From contig CAYPYG010000009.1 of NCBI GenBank assembly GCA_964415175.1, positions 1-64,000 of the forward strand: a stretch of DNA of 64,000 nucleotides, given 5' to 3'. The DNA is from UBA2231 sp964415175 (GTDB lineage Bacteria; Elusimicrobiota; Elusimicrobia; Elusimicrobiales; UBA9959). Shown piece by piece: positions 55,321 through 62,918 of this stretch. The notes beneath the pieces are model-generated. The model was given only the letters and a program-made list of their open reading frames with translations. It was not told the DNA's origin and made no database searches. The position numbers and the translations under genes are program-made. How positions within the stretch are numbered: the stretch's first letter is position 1; every line of letters starts with the position of its first letter.

Positions 55321-56355
55321 AGAAAGTTCCGCCGCCGGGTCACGGACGGTGGAATTGAGCAGCGCCAGCAGCATGGCCGCCACTATCGGTCCGAAGATCA
55401 CTCCCAGTATCCCGAACATCCTTATCCCGGCGAAGATGGAGACCAGCGCCAGCAGCGGGTGCATGTCGCCGCGGCCTTTCATGACTATGGGCCTCACGAT
55501 ATTGTCCATCAGGCCGGCTATCACGGCCGCCACGGCCATGCCGGCCAGCGACAGCATGGAGCCCGCGAAATACAGGTAGACGGCCCCCGCCAGGCAGACC
55601 GGCATGCTGCCGAGTATCGGGATCCAGGAGAAGATGAAAGTGGCGCCGCCGGCCAGGAAGATGCCGGGAATATCCAGCAGCCAGAAGGCGGCCATCACCA
55701 CCAGGGACTGGGCGGCGGCCGCGGCCGAAGTGGCCCAGACCGTGGAGGCGGCCGTGGCCCGGAACGAGGCCATCAGGCGCAGCCGCAGCTTCGCCTCCAT
55801 GGGGACCCGGGCCGCCAGCCAGTTGACAAAAACGCTGCCTTCGACCAGCAGGAAGAACCAGGTGAGCATGGCCAGGGCGATCTTCAGGGCCATCTCCGGG
55901 AGGGCCGCCGCCTGCACCAGGATGACCTTGCTGAGCGCGCCGCCGGAGCTGGCCAGGAACTGCCGCCCCTTTTCCTGCAGTTCGGCGGGGTCCTGAACGG
56001 CCCAGCGCAGGGGCTTGAAAGAGAGCGCCATGTCGACGGCGGAGGCCAGGAAGCCCGAGCCCCTCTCGCCGGAGAGGTAATTGGCCAGCGCTATCCCCTG
56101 GTTTATGGCGGCCGCGGCGAAACCCACCAGCGGCGCGATTATGGCCAGCAGTATTATCAGCATCGAGAGCGAGGCGGCGGTCCTGGGGCCCGCTCCGCGG
56201 CCGGCGAAGAACTCGAAGAGAGGACGCGTCAGTATGGCCAGGAGGACGCCCATGAGCAGCGTCACGAGGTAGGGCCAGACCATGACGGTGAAGATGGAAA
56301 GGAACGCCAGTATGAGCACCGGCAGCGTGAAGGAAGAAGCCTTAACTTCGCTCAT
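55288..56355 (-). CDS. AI-2E (PerM/YdiK) family transporter
   Basis: A 355-residue membrane protein of the AI-2 exporter/PerM family with about eight helices. Typical parts are FTVMVWPYLVTLLMGVLLAILTRPL, a soluble central segment, SWIPILGSMPVCLAGAVYLY and the C-terminal GLMDNIVRPIVMKGRGDMHPLLALVSIFAGI, the family signature. Members include autoinducer-2 and Na+(Li+)/H+ transporters; the substrate here is unknown. Overlaps the upstream Mpv17-like gene by 14 bases. Confidence 0.87.
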   Translation of the reverse strand: MSEVKASSFTLPVLILAFLSIFTVMVWPYLVTLLMGVLLAILTRPLFEFFAGRGAGPRTAASLSMLIILLAIIAPLVGFAAAAINQGIALANYLSGERGSGFLASAVDMALSFKPLRWAVQDPAELQEKGRQFLASSGGALSKVILVQAAALPEMALKIALAMLTWFFLLVEGSVFVNWLAARVPMEAKLRLRLMASFRATAASTVWATSAAAAAQSLVVMAAFWLLDIPGIFLAGGATFIFSWIPILGSMPVCLAGAVYLYFAGSMLSLAGMAVAAVIAGLMDNIVRPIVMKGRGDMHPLLALVSIFAGIRMFGILGVIFGPIVAAMLLALLNSTVRDPAAELSSGGDQGIQAL

Positions 56356-56899
56356 GCACCGTCTCCCCGGCCCCGGCGGGCCGTCCGTAGAAACCGAGTA
56401 TCACTCCCAGCGCCAGGGACCAGACGGCGGCGAGCCCTATCCTGAAATCCTCCGGCAGCATGAAAGTGACCGTGTGCGCCGGCACCCAGAACCAGAGCAG
56501 GGAGAGCAGGGCCCTGTCGAGGCCGGCCCAGTTGCGGCGCCCGTCTATGCCGTTGTCTATCAATCTGTGCGCGATGACCAGGAAAGGCCCGAACTGCAGG
56601 TTCATCGAAAGGGAGACCGCGAAGGCGAAAGCGAAGAGACCGAGCTGCGCGGGCAGGAGTCCCCTGGCGGAAAGCCCGGTTACGAAGGCGGTGAAGCCGG
56701 CGAAGGCGTATTTTATGCAGACCGCCAGCGCGGACCAGCCCAGCGCCTTCAGGAGCGCGACGCGCGCCGGGAAAGGGGCGAAGAAACGGCGTTCGTGGAG
56801 CCAGGCCGCCGCGGCCTCTCCCAGCGTGCCCAGCACCGCGAACTGGAGCGCCGCCGAGGCTAACGGCCAGGCCCTTACGAAAGAGACGTAGGCGTCCAT
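56342..56899 (-). CDS. Mpv17/PMP22-like four-helix membrane protein
   Basis: A 185-residue membrane protein with about four to five helices. The region GPFLVIAHRLIDNG and the C-terminal LLWFWVPAHTVTFMLPEDFR followed by IGLAAVWSLALGVILGF resemble the Mpv17/PMP22 signature (W-x2-WP-x2-Q-x2-N-F-x2-VP-x3-R, then W-x3-LS) known mainly from eukaryotic organelle membranes. The resemblance is by eye and needs a profile search. A TACAAT box lies seven bases before the ATG, within the end of the DUF1667 gene. Confidence 0.5.
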   Translation of the reverse strand: MDAYVSFVRAWPLASAALQFAVLGTLGEAAAAWLHERRFFAPFPARVALLKALGWSALAVCIKYAFAGFTAFVTGLSARGLLPAQLGLFAFAFAVSLSMNLQFGPFLVIAHRLIDNGIDGRRNWAGLDRALLSLLWFWVPAHTVTFMLPEDFRIGLAAVWSLALGVILGFYGRPAGAGETVHERS

Positions 56900-56912
56900 A
56901 TGAGCGATTGTA

Positions 56913-57296
56913 TCAATTTGCGGGGGCCCCGGCCGCGGGGCCGAGCGGCCTCGCCGCCAGCAGGTCGACGCCGAGCCCGAGGAAGTCCTTCGCGACGGCC
57001 TGGCCGGTTTCGACGGGCGTTCCGACGACTATCCTCTTCACGGCGGCCATCGCGTCCATCAGCCGGCCCTTGGGGATGGGTCCGGAGGTGCGCACGGGCA
57101 GCATCCGGAGTTCCAGCCCGCGGGTCAGGACGCAGGTGGTGAGGGTGCGCATGGGCGACTCCACCTCCTGCCTGGCGTACTTCTCGCCGCGCGGGCACTG
57201 GTGCCCGGCGACGGCCGAAACCTTCCACTCGTTCTCGAGCGTAACTTCCAGCGCGCAGCCGCGCGGGCATTCTATGCATGTCATGGTCCTCTTCAT
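56913..57296 (-). CDS. DUF1667 iron-sulfur-type protein of the glycerol-3-phosphate oxidation operon
   Basis: A 127-residue DUF1667 protein. It starts MKRTMTCIECPRGCALEV (CxxCxxxC), with a further Cys in VAGHQCPRGEKYA, which together could hold an Fe-S cluster, then VESPMRTLTTCVLTRG and IPKGRLMDAMAAVKRIVVGTP. In many anaerobes it is encoded with the two flavoproteins found here and is thought to be part of the electron-transfer chain of an anaerobic glycerol-3-phosphate dehydrogenase. It overlaps the flavoprotein gene by four bases. Confidence 0.87.
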   Translation of the reverse strand: MKRTMTCIECPRGCALEVTLENEWKVSAVAGHQCPRGEKYARQEVESPMRTLTTCVLTRGLELRMLPVRTSGPIPKGRLMDAMAAVKRIVVGTPVETGQAVAKDFLGLGVDLLAARPLGPAAGAPAN

Positions 57297-58273
57297 CGCC
57301 CGCCCCCGGCCAGGTACGCGGCCGCGGCCCTGCCGGCCAGCTCGCTGTCCCGGCTGACCCAGTCGACGAGATCGTACACCTTGAAGGAGTTGCCGCAGGC
57401 GAAAACGCCCGGGATGGAAGTGCCGTTCAGTTCGGCGGAAACGGGCCCGTTCGTGCGCGGGTCGATCGCGGCGCCGGCCGCCTCCAGGAGTTCGTTCTCG
57501 GGGATAAGGCCGACCGAGACCAGCACGGTGTCGCAGGGGATGGTGAAGCCGGAGCCGGGCACCGCCGCGAACTTATCGTCCACCTTTACCACGTCCACCG
57601 CCTCCACCCTGTCGCGTCCGCGTATAGCGGCGACCTTGTGCCGCATGTAGAGGGGAATGCCGAAATCCTCCAGGCACTGCACCACGTTGCGCACCAGGCC
57701 CCTGGTCTTGTCCTGTATCTCGACGACCGCGCGCACCTTGACGCCTTCCAGCGCCATGCGCCGCGCCATGATCAGGCCTATGTCGCCCGAGCCGATCACG
57801 ACCGCCTCGCGGCCAGGTATCCAGCCTTCCATGTTGACCATCTTCTGGGCCAGCCCGGCCGGGTAGACGCCGGCCGGGCGGGTGCCGGGGATAGGGATCA
57901 TCTCGCGCGTGCGCTCGCGGCAGCCCGTGGCCATTATGACCGCGCGGGCCCGCACCTCCTCCAGCGCGCCCGGCTTGAGGTACGAGACCCGGCGCTCCGG
58001 GGTCAGCCCGACGACGAAGGATCGCAGGCTGACCTCTATTTCCGGCGCGGCGGCGGTCATTTTCGCGAACCTGTCGGCGTATTCCGGCCCCGTCAGCTCG
58101 GCCTTGAAGCGGTGCAGGCCGAAACCGGGGTGTATGCACTGGTTGAGTATGCCGCCCAGGTGCTGGTCGCGCTCGAGCAGGAGTATGTCGCGGACCCCGG
58201 CGTCGCGCGCGGCCAGGGCCGCGGCCATGCCGGCCGGGCCTCCGCCCACGACCACAAGGTCCCTGGTCTTCAT
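57293..58273 (-). CDS. FAD/NAD-binding oxidoreductase of the GlpA-DUF1667 operon
   Basis: A 326-residue pyridine nucleotide-disulfide-type flavoprotein: VVVGGGPAGMAAALAARDAG, LLERDQHLGGILNQCIHPGFGLHRF, VIMATGCRERTREM, VVIGSGDIGLIMARRMALEG (second nucleotide site) and GVFACGNSFKVYDLVDWVS (FAD end). No redox-active CxxC near the N-terminus is evident. It likely accepts electrons from the GlpA-like enzyme and passes them to a carrier. Its ATG is one base after the stop of a 41-residue gene. Confidence 0.87.
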   Translation of the reverse strand: MKTRDLVVVGGGPAGMAAALAARDAGVRDILLLERDQHLGGILNQCIHPGFGLHRFKAELTGPEYADRFAKMTAAAPEIEVSLRSFVVGLTPERRVSYLKPGALEEVRARAVIMATGCRERTREMIPIPGTRPAGVYPAGLAQKMVNMEGWIPGREAVVIGSGDIGLIMARRMALEGVKVRAVVEIQDKTRGLVRNVVQCLEDFGIPLYMRHKVAAIRGRDRVEAVDVVKVDDKFAAVPGSGFTIPCDTVLVSVGLIPENELLEAAGAAIDPRTNGPVSAELNGTSIPGVFACGNSFKVYDLVDWVSRDSELAGRAAAAYLAGGGR

Positions 58274-58274
58274 G

Positions 58275-58400
58275 TCAGTTCAGGTACAGGTCGAACACGG
58301 CGCGGCCGCGCTTGACCGGCACGCCGAGCGCGGTCCGGAGGAGCCGCCTGTCCTTCTTCGCGGTGGGCCTCATGTAGATTATCTTCGGTGTTTCGGCCAT
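58275..58400 (-). CDS. 41-residue basic small protein between the two flavoprotein genes
   Basis: An ATG at 58400 preceded by AAAGGAAG, whose bases also encode the last residues of the upstream gene, opens a frame of 41 codons (MAETPKIIYMRPTAKKDRRL ... RGRAVFDLYLN) ending in TGA at 58277-58275. The next gene starts one base later, so translation is probably coupled. The product is basic, with no transmembrane helix or cysteine. I know of no family. Tight packing and a proper ribosome binding site argue that it is real and might be a small subunit or assembly factor of the complex. Confidence 0.6.
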   Translation of the reverse strand: MAETPKIIYMRPTAKKDRRLLRTALGVPVKRGRAVFDLYLN

Positions 58401-58401
58401 A

Positions 58402-59835
58402 TTACTTCCTTTCGTCCTTTATTATCTCCGAGCCGGGCCCGCGCTTGGTTATCTCCGCGGCGGAGAGCCCGAGCTCCTCCTGCATTATCTTCATCAGCCT
58501 GGTGGTGCAGAAGCCGCCGTGGCAGCGGCCCGCCTGCGCGCGGGTGCGGAACTTGACGCCGTCGAGCGTGCGCGCGCCGCGCTTTATCGCGTCGCGCACC
58601 TCCCTGGCCGAGACCAGTTCGCAGCGGCAGACTATGTCGCCGTAGGCCGGGTCCTCTTCGATGAGTTCGCGCGTGCGCGGGAGGGGGACCTTGAAAAGGT
58701 GCACCGTTCTTTCCCGCAGGGGCCTGAAATCCCCTTTCGGCTCCAGGCGCAGGCCCCGCTCCGCCAGCAGGCCTTTGAGCATGAGCGCTATCGCCGGGGC
58801 GGCCGTAAGGCCGGGAGACTGGATGCCGGCGGCGCTGAAGAAGCCGGGAACCATTTCCTCGTGACGGACGACGAAATCGTCGCCGGCCGCGGGCCGCAGG
58901 CCGGCAAAATAGGCGATGATGTCCGACTTGTTAACGGAGGGCATCAGCCGGCGGGCGCCTTCGAGCACCTCGTCGAGCCCCTCGTCCGTGGTGGAGAGGT
59001 CCTCCCGGTCGGCCGTATCGTGGGCGGTGGGGCCTATCATCGGGTTGCCGTCGGAGGTCTTGATCACCAGTATGCCCTTCGACTTGCCGGAGGGAAGGGG
59101 GAAGATTATGCGGTTGGCGATATGCTCACGCTTGCGGTCGAGGAGGTATTCCTCTCCCTTGCGGGGCCGTATCGGGTAAGGGGGAAGCCCGGCCAGCGCG
59201 GCCACGTCGTCGGCGTAAAGCCCGGCCGCGTTGACGACGAAACGGGCCTTATGGTTCTCCCCGCCGGCGGTCAGCGAAAATACGCGGTCCGCGCCGCGGC
59301 TTATGGAGGCGACGGGAGCGAGCGTTCGCAGGAGTACGCCGTTGCCGACGGCGTTCTCGACGAGGGCGTGCACGAAACGGTAGGGGCTGATCATGCCCGC
59401 CGTGGGACAGTGCAGGGCCGCCGTCACTTCTCGGGAAAGGTTCGGCTCATTGGCGTCGAGCCAGGCGCGGTCCACGATCGCCAGACCTTCGACCCCCATG
59501 GCCTCGCCTTCGGCCTTTATGGTCTCCAGCCGGGGCAGATCGCCGGGGCCGAAGGCGGCTATGAGCTGGCCGCAGCGGATGAAATCCAGACCCAGTTCCT
59601 CCGACAGCGGGCCGCTTATCAGGCGGTTGCCTTCCACGCAAAGCCTGGCCTTGAGCGTGCCGGGAGGGTTCTGCGTCCCGGCGTGCACGATGCCGCTGTT
59701 GGACTTGGAGACGCCGAAGGCCGGCTCCGCCTCTTTCTCTAGCAGGAGCAGCGAAAGCCTGTAGCGGGAGAGTTCGCGCGCGAGCGCGGCGCCGGTTATC
59801 CCGGCCCCTATTATGGCCACGTCATGGACTTTCAT
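58402..59835 (-). CDS. glpA: GlpA-like FAD-dependent glycerol-3-phosphate dehydrogenase with BFD-type [2Fe-2S] domain
   Basis: A 477-residue protein from ATG 59835. FAD motif VAIIGAGITGAALARELSRY, VGKSNSGIVHAG (as SKSNSGIVHAGTQNPPG), VVNAAGLYADDVAALAG, GLRPAAGDDFVV and the FAD end GIQSPGLTAAPAIAL. After a DAO fold of about 390 residues comes a bacterioferritin-associated-ferredoxin-like module: DIVCRCELVSAREVRDAI and AQAGRCHGGFC with four cysteines for a [2Fe-2S] cluster. It resembles anaerobic type II GlpA/2-hydroxyglutarate-oxidase-like enzymes. Glycerol 3-phosphate as substrate is inferred from the operon partners. The frame upstream to 59994 is not supported. Confidence 0.85.
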   Translation of the reverse strand: MKVHDVAIIGAGITGAALARELSRYRLSLLLLEKEAEPAFGVSKSNSGIVHAGTQNPPGTLKARLCVEGNRLISGPLSEELGLDFIRCGQLIAAFGPGDLPRLETIKAEGEAMGVEGLAIVDRAWLDANEPNLSREVTAALHCPTAGMISPYRFVHALVENAVGNGVLLRTLAPVASISRGADRVFSLTAGGENHKARFVVNAAGLYADDVAALAGLPPYPIRPRKGEEYLLDRKREHIANRIIFPLPSGKSKGILVIKTSDGNPMIGPTAHDTADREDLSTTDEGLDEVLEGARRLMPSVNKSDIIAYFAGLRPAAGDDFVVRHEEMVPGFFSAAGIQSPGLTAAPAIALMLKGLLAERGLRLEPKGDFRPLRERTVHLFKVPLPRTRELIEEDPAYGDIVCRCELVSAREVRDAIKRGARTLDGVKFRTRAQAGRCHGGFCTTRLMKIMQEELGLSAAEITKRGPGSEIIKDERK

Positions 59836-59876
59836 GCCGCGATATCTTATCAAACTTACGCGCCCGGGAATAATCC

Positions 59877-59906
59877 TTGAAAACGTTCCGTATTCATATA
59901 TAGAAT
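59877..59906 (+). promoter_or_regulatory. Promoter TTGAAA-N18-TAGAAT for the TonB receptor operon
   Basis: TTGAAA at 59877-59882 and TAGAAT at 59901-59906 (TATAGA with a 16-base spacer is the alternative), leaving a leader of about 95 nt before the GTG start. Confidence 0.65.
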
Positions 59907-59910
59907 GGAA

Positions 59911-59992
59911 GTGCCGCCGACGGCGGCCTCCTCCGGGAGGTGATCGATAAATCTCAGTCCGGCCGGCCGCCCCGCGGCGCCGGAGACGGCAC
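59911..59992 (+). promoter_or_regulatory. Structured 5' leader, possible cis-regulatory RNA
   Basis: GTGCCG (59911-59916) can pair with CGGCAC (59987-59992), enclosing hairpins CCTCC-TCCG-GGAGG (59927-59940) and TCCGGC...GCCGGA (59958-59984). A competing hairpin CCGCC-GA-CGGCGG uses the same 5' strand. The closing stem abuts the AAGGAG ribosome binding site (59993-59998). No known riboswitch signature, including the cobalamin box, is recognised. Confidence 0.4.
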
Positions 59993-60005
59993 AAGGAGAG
60001 ACGCG

Positions 60006-62036
60006 GTGAAAACTGGATATCTCTTCCGTTCCTTCCGGTCCTGCGCCGCGGCGCTGGTCCTGCTGGTCCCGCCTTGCGCGTCGGCCGCGGAGGCGCCGGA
60101 AGAGTTCTGGGACTTCATGAGCGAGGAAGCCTCCAGCCTGACGGTCGCTTCGCCCATCCCCGAAACGGTTTTCGACAGCGTCTCCAATGTCGCCGTCATA
60201 GACCGCTCCGCCATAGAGCGGTATAACTTCGCCTCGGTCTCCGACGCCCTCAGGACGCTGCCCGGCATAGCGGTGACCAGGACCTACCTTATGCGCTCTC
60301 TCCCGACCATACGGGGGGCACTGCAGGAGCATTACGCCAACAAGGTCCTCGTGATGATAAACAATGTCCCGATGTGGAACGCGGTGACCGGGGAAGGGGA
60401 CCTCGACAGGGTGGACATCAACGCCGTCGAACGCATAGAGGTCCTGCGCGGACCGGCTTCCGTTCTTTACGGGTCGAACGCCCTTACCGGGGCGATCAAC
60501 ATAGTTCTGCGCGAGACCGCGGCGCCTTCGGGGGGCGGAGTCTGGGGAGGTCTCGGCACGGCGGCCGGCGGCTATGGCGGCAAACTCTCGCTCTCCAGGA
60601 CCGGGGGGTTTTATTCCGGGAAGCGGGGGGACGGCTCTTTCACCGCAGCGGCCGGCTCCAGGAACGAGGAACAGCCCAGGACCTTCTTCACCGACGAGGA
60701 CAGGAACGCCGCCCTGGCGCACGAGTACATACGGCCCCGCGGACTCTCGCTCGCCGCGCGGCGCGGAGGGACCTCGCTGCTCTTCAACGCCGCCTCCAGC
60801 GAGCAGAACTACCTGGGCAATTCGCTGGACCTGCCGAGCGGCGGGCTCTTCAGCGAGACGAAGGAGATGGCGGCGGCCGCCGCTTCCCACGAACTCCCCA
60901 CGGACTGGGGCAGCCTGAAATTTTCCGCGGTCTACGACTGGCAGCGGCGCAATATCCCGCGCGACGCGGCGGGAGACCTGCGTTCGGAGATAGAGGGTTC
61001 GCGGCTGAACGCCTCCGCGGTGGCCGTCGCGCGGCTGGGCGGGAACGGCCACCTGGAGGCCGGCGCCGCCCGCGAGTACCGGGAGGCGATGCGCTACCTC
61101 AACTATTTCAGCAAGACCGGGACCGCGGAATCGGACAACGGCCTGGCCGGCCGCTCGGGCGCCGAAACTTCCGCCCACCTCCAGGCCGGCTATGAAAGCG
61201 GCCCCTGGCGCCTGCTGGCCGGCGGCCGCTACACGCGCGACAGCCGTTCCTGGGACAACATTTCGGCGAGGGCCTCGGCCGTCTACGGGTTCGACGGGCG
61301 CAAAAGCCTGAAACTCCTCTTCAGCCAGTCCTTCCGCGCTCCCACCCCTTTCGAGCAGTATTTCGAGCCCTCCACGGTCACGGTGCTGGGGAACCCCGCC
61401 CTGGAACCCGAACGGACGGAGACCTGGGAGCTCGCCTACCTGGTGTCCAGGGAGAGTCTGTTCGCCCACTTCACGGTCTACAGCGTGAAGTACAGGGATA
61501 CGATCTTCCGCGATCTCGGCGATTTCACCCGGGACGGGGTAGCGTACTCCAACGTCAATCACTACGAGAACGCCCCGTCCTACGGCGCGGAGGGAGTGGA
61601 GATCCATCTGCGGCATACCGGCCGCCGCCTGCATTATTTCCTCTCGCTGGATATTTCCCGGGGCGACCGCGGGGACGAAAGGGCCGTGCCCGCGCCCGGG
61701 GCGTTCGGGCTCGCGGGAGGGACGTCCTGGAACTACAAGTACGTACCGCAGTACGACTTCTCCGGAGGCCTCTACGGCGAACGGGGCCGTTTCTCGGCCT
61801 CCTGCGTGCTTAATTCCTGGGGCCCGACGCGCTCGCTGCGGGAGAGGATCCCCGCGCAGTTCTGGGCCGACCTGAACCTGGGCTGGAGGTCCGGCCCCGG
61901 GCGGCACGCTCTCGCGGTCAGGAACATAGCCGGCAATGCCGTCGAGGTGCCGGAGTACGTGCGACTCAGGGTAGTGGAGAGGCTGCCGTTATACACGGGC
62001 AGGACGCTGGAGTACACTTTCAATTACCGTTTCTGA
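60006..62036 (+). CDS. TonB-dependent outer-membrane receptor
   Basis: A 676-residue receptor with GTG start eight bases after AAGGAG and signal peptide VKTGYLFRSFRSCAAALVLLVPPCASAA. The plug domain has VSNVAVIDRSAIERYNFASVSDALRTLPGI in two blocks, LMRSLPTIRGALQEHYANKVLVMINNVP, and VERIEVLRGPASVLYGSNALTGAINIVL. The rest is a 22-strand-type barrel ending in LEYTFNYRF, with a C-terminal Phe. A TonB box is not obvious (SLTVASPIPETVF is a candidate). The ligand is unknown; the size and plug are like colicin I/vitamin B12-type receptors. Next gene four bases downstream. Confidence 0.92.
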   Translation: MKTGYLFRSFRSCAAALVLLVPPCASAAEAPEEFWDFMSEEASSLTVASPIPETVFDSVSNVAVIDRSAIERYNFASVSDALRTLPGIAVTRTYLMRSLPTIRGALQEHYANKVLVMINNVPMWNAVTGEGDLDRVDINAVERIEVLRGPASVLYGSNALTGAINIVLRETAAPSGGGVWGGLGTAAGGYGGKLSLSRTGGFYSGKRGDGSFTAAAGSRNEEQPRTFFTDEDRNAALAHEYIRPRGLSLAARRGGTSLLFNAASSEQNYLGNSLDLPSGGLFSETKEMAAAAASHELPTDWGSLKFSAVYDWQRRNIPRDAAGDLRSEIEGSRLNASAVAVARLGGNGHLEAGAAREYREAMRYLNYFSKTGTAESDNGLAGRSGAETSAHLQAGYESGPWRLLAGGRYTRDSRSWDNISARASAVYGFDGRKSLKLLFSQSFRAPTPFEQYFEPSTVTVLGNPALEPERTETWELAYLVSRESLFAHFTVYSVKYRDTIFRDLGDFTRDGVAYSNVNHYENAPSYGAEGVEIHLRHTGRRLHYFLSLDISRGDRGDERAVPAPGAFGLAGGTSWNYKYVPQYDFSGGLYGERGRFSASCVLNSWGPTRSLRERIPAQFWADLNLGWRSGPGRHALAVRNIAGNAVEVPEYVRLRVVERLPLYTGRTLEYTFNYRF

Positions 62037-62039
62037 ACG

Positions 62040-62918
62040 ATGAAAACCCTTTCGCTATCGCTGCTGCAGGTCTTCTCCTGGTGCTCCGCGCCGGCCCAGG
62101 CCGCCCGCGACGAGCGGGTGATAGCCGTGCTGACCAGGGCGGAGAGCGTCTACATGGAGGCTTTTTCCGCCTTCCAGGCGGCCTACGGCTCGGAGATAAG
62201 GTATTACGATCTCTCCGAAGGGGCCCCTTCTTTGCCGAAGGAGGCGCGGACCATAGTCACTTTCGGCGGCAAAGCGGCCTCCTTCCGTTATCCGGAGGGC
62301 ACGAAGGTGATCTACGCGATGGCCCCCGGTCTGCAATTATCCAGGACGCGCTATCCCGGCGCCGTAAAGATAAGCATGCTCCCTCCCGTGGACCGGGTCC
62401 TCAAAAGACTGAGATCCATACAGCCGGGCATGAGGACCCTCGCGATATTCTGGACCGCCGACCGCTACGCTCCTCTGGTCGAGGAGGCCGGGCTCCGCGG
62501 AAGAGAGTACGGCGTTTCGGTCTACGCCGTGAGGATAAAGGCCCCCGGGGACCTGCCGGCCGCCATACGCGCGGAGAACGGCAGGATGGACGCCATCTGG
62601 CTGCCGCCGGACCCGCTGCTGCTGACCCCTTCGACGCTGCGCATATTCACCTCCTTCGCCTGGGGCAACGCGGTGCCTCTTTACGGCAGCACGAGAGGCA
62701 TGACGCGGGAAGGCGCGGCCGCCTCGGTCGGAGTGACCGTCAAGGCCGTCGGGACGGCCGCGGCCGAAGCGGCAAGAAGGATCGAGGCGGGGGAGACCCT
62801 GCCGGACACGATCTATCCGGAAACCGAGGACCTGACGCTCAACGCCTCCTCCGCCAGGCGCTGCGGCCTCGGCTTCTCCCGCGAGCTGGTGGAAAGAGCG
62901 GAGTATCTTTTCCCATGA
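62040..62918 (+). CDS. ABC-type periplasmic binding protein-like sensor component (ABC_sub_bind family)
   Basis: A 292-residue exported protein (signal MKTLSLSLLQVFSWCSAPAQA). The fold is that of the ABC_sub_bind family: VIAVLTRAESVYMEAFSAFQ, TIVTFGGKAASF, VDRVLKRLRSIQPGMRTLAIFW, DAIWLPPDPLLLTPSTLRIF and a closing VPLYGSTRGMTREGAAASVG. No permease or ATPase gene accompanies it; instead it overlaps a sensor-kinase-like gene by ATGA, so it probably works as a periplasmic ligand sensor. The ligand is unknown. Confidence 0.78.
   Translation: MKTLSLSLLQVFSWCSAPAQAARDERVIAVLTRAESVYMEAFSAFQAAYGSEIRYYDLSEGAPSLPKEARTIVTFGGKAASFRYPEGTKVIYAMAPGLQLSRTRYPGAVKISMLPPVDRVLKRLRSIQPGMRTLAIFWTADRYAPLVEEAGLRGREYGVSVYAVRIKAPGDLPAAIRAENGRMDAIWLPPDPLLLTPSTLRIFTSFAWGNAVPLYGSTRGMTREGAAASVGVTVKAVGTAAAEAARRIEAGETLPDTIYPETEDLTLNASSARRCGLGFSRELVERAEYLFP

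Noticed and set aside
59911..59992. Cobalamin or TPP riboswitch before the TonB receptor
   Set aside because: The leader is too short and lacks the cobalamin box and the CTGAGA/TPP motifs; kept only as an unassigned structured leader.
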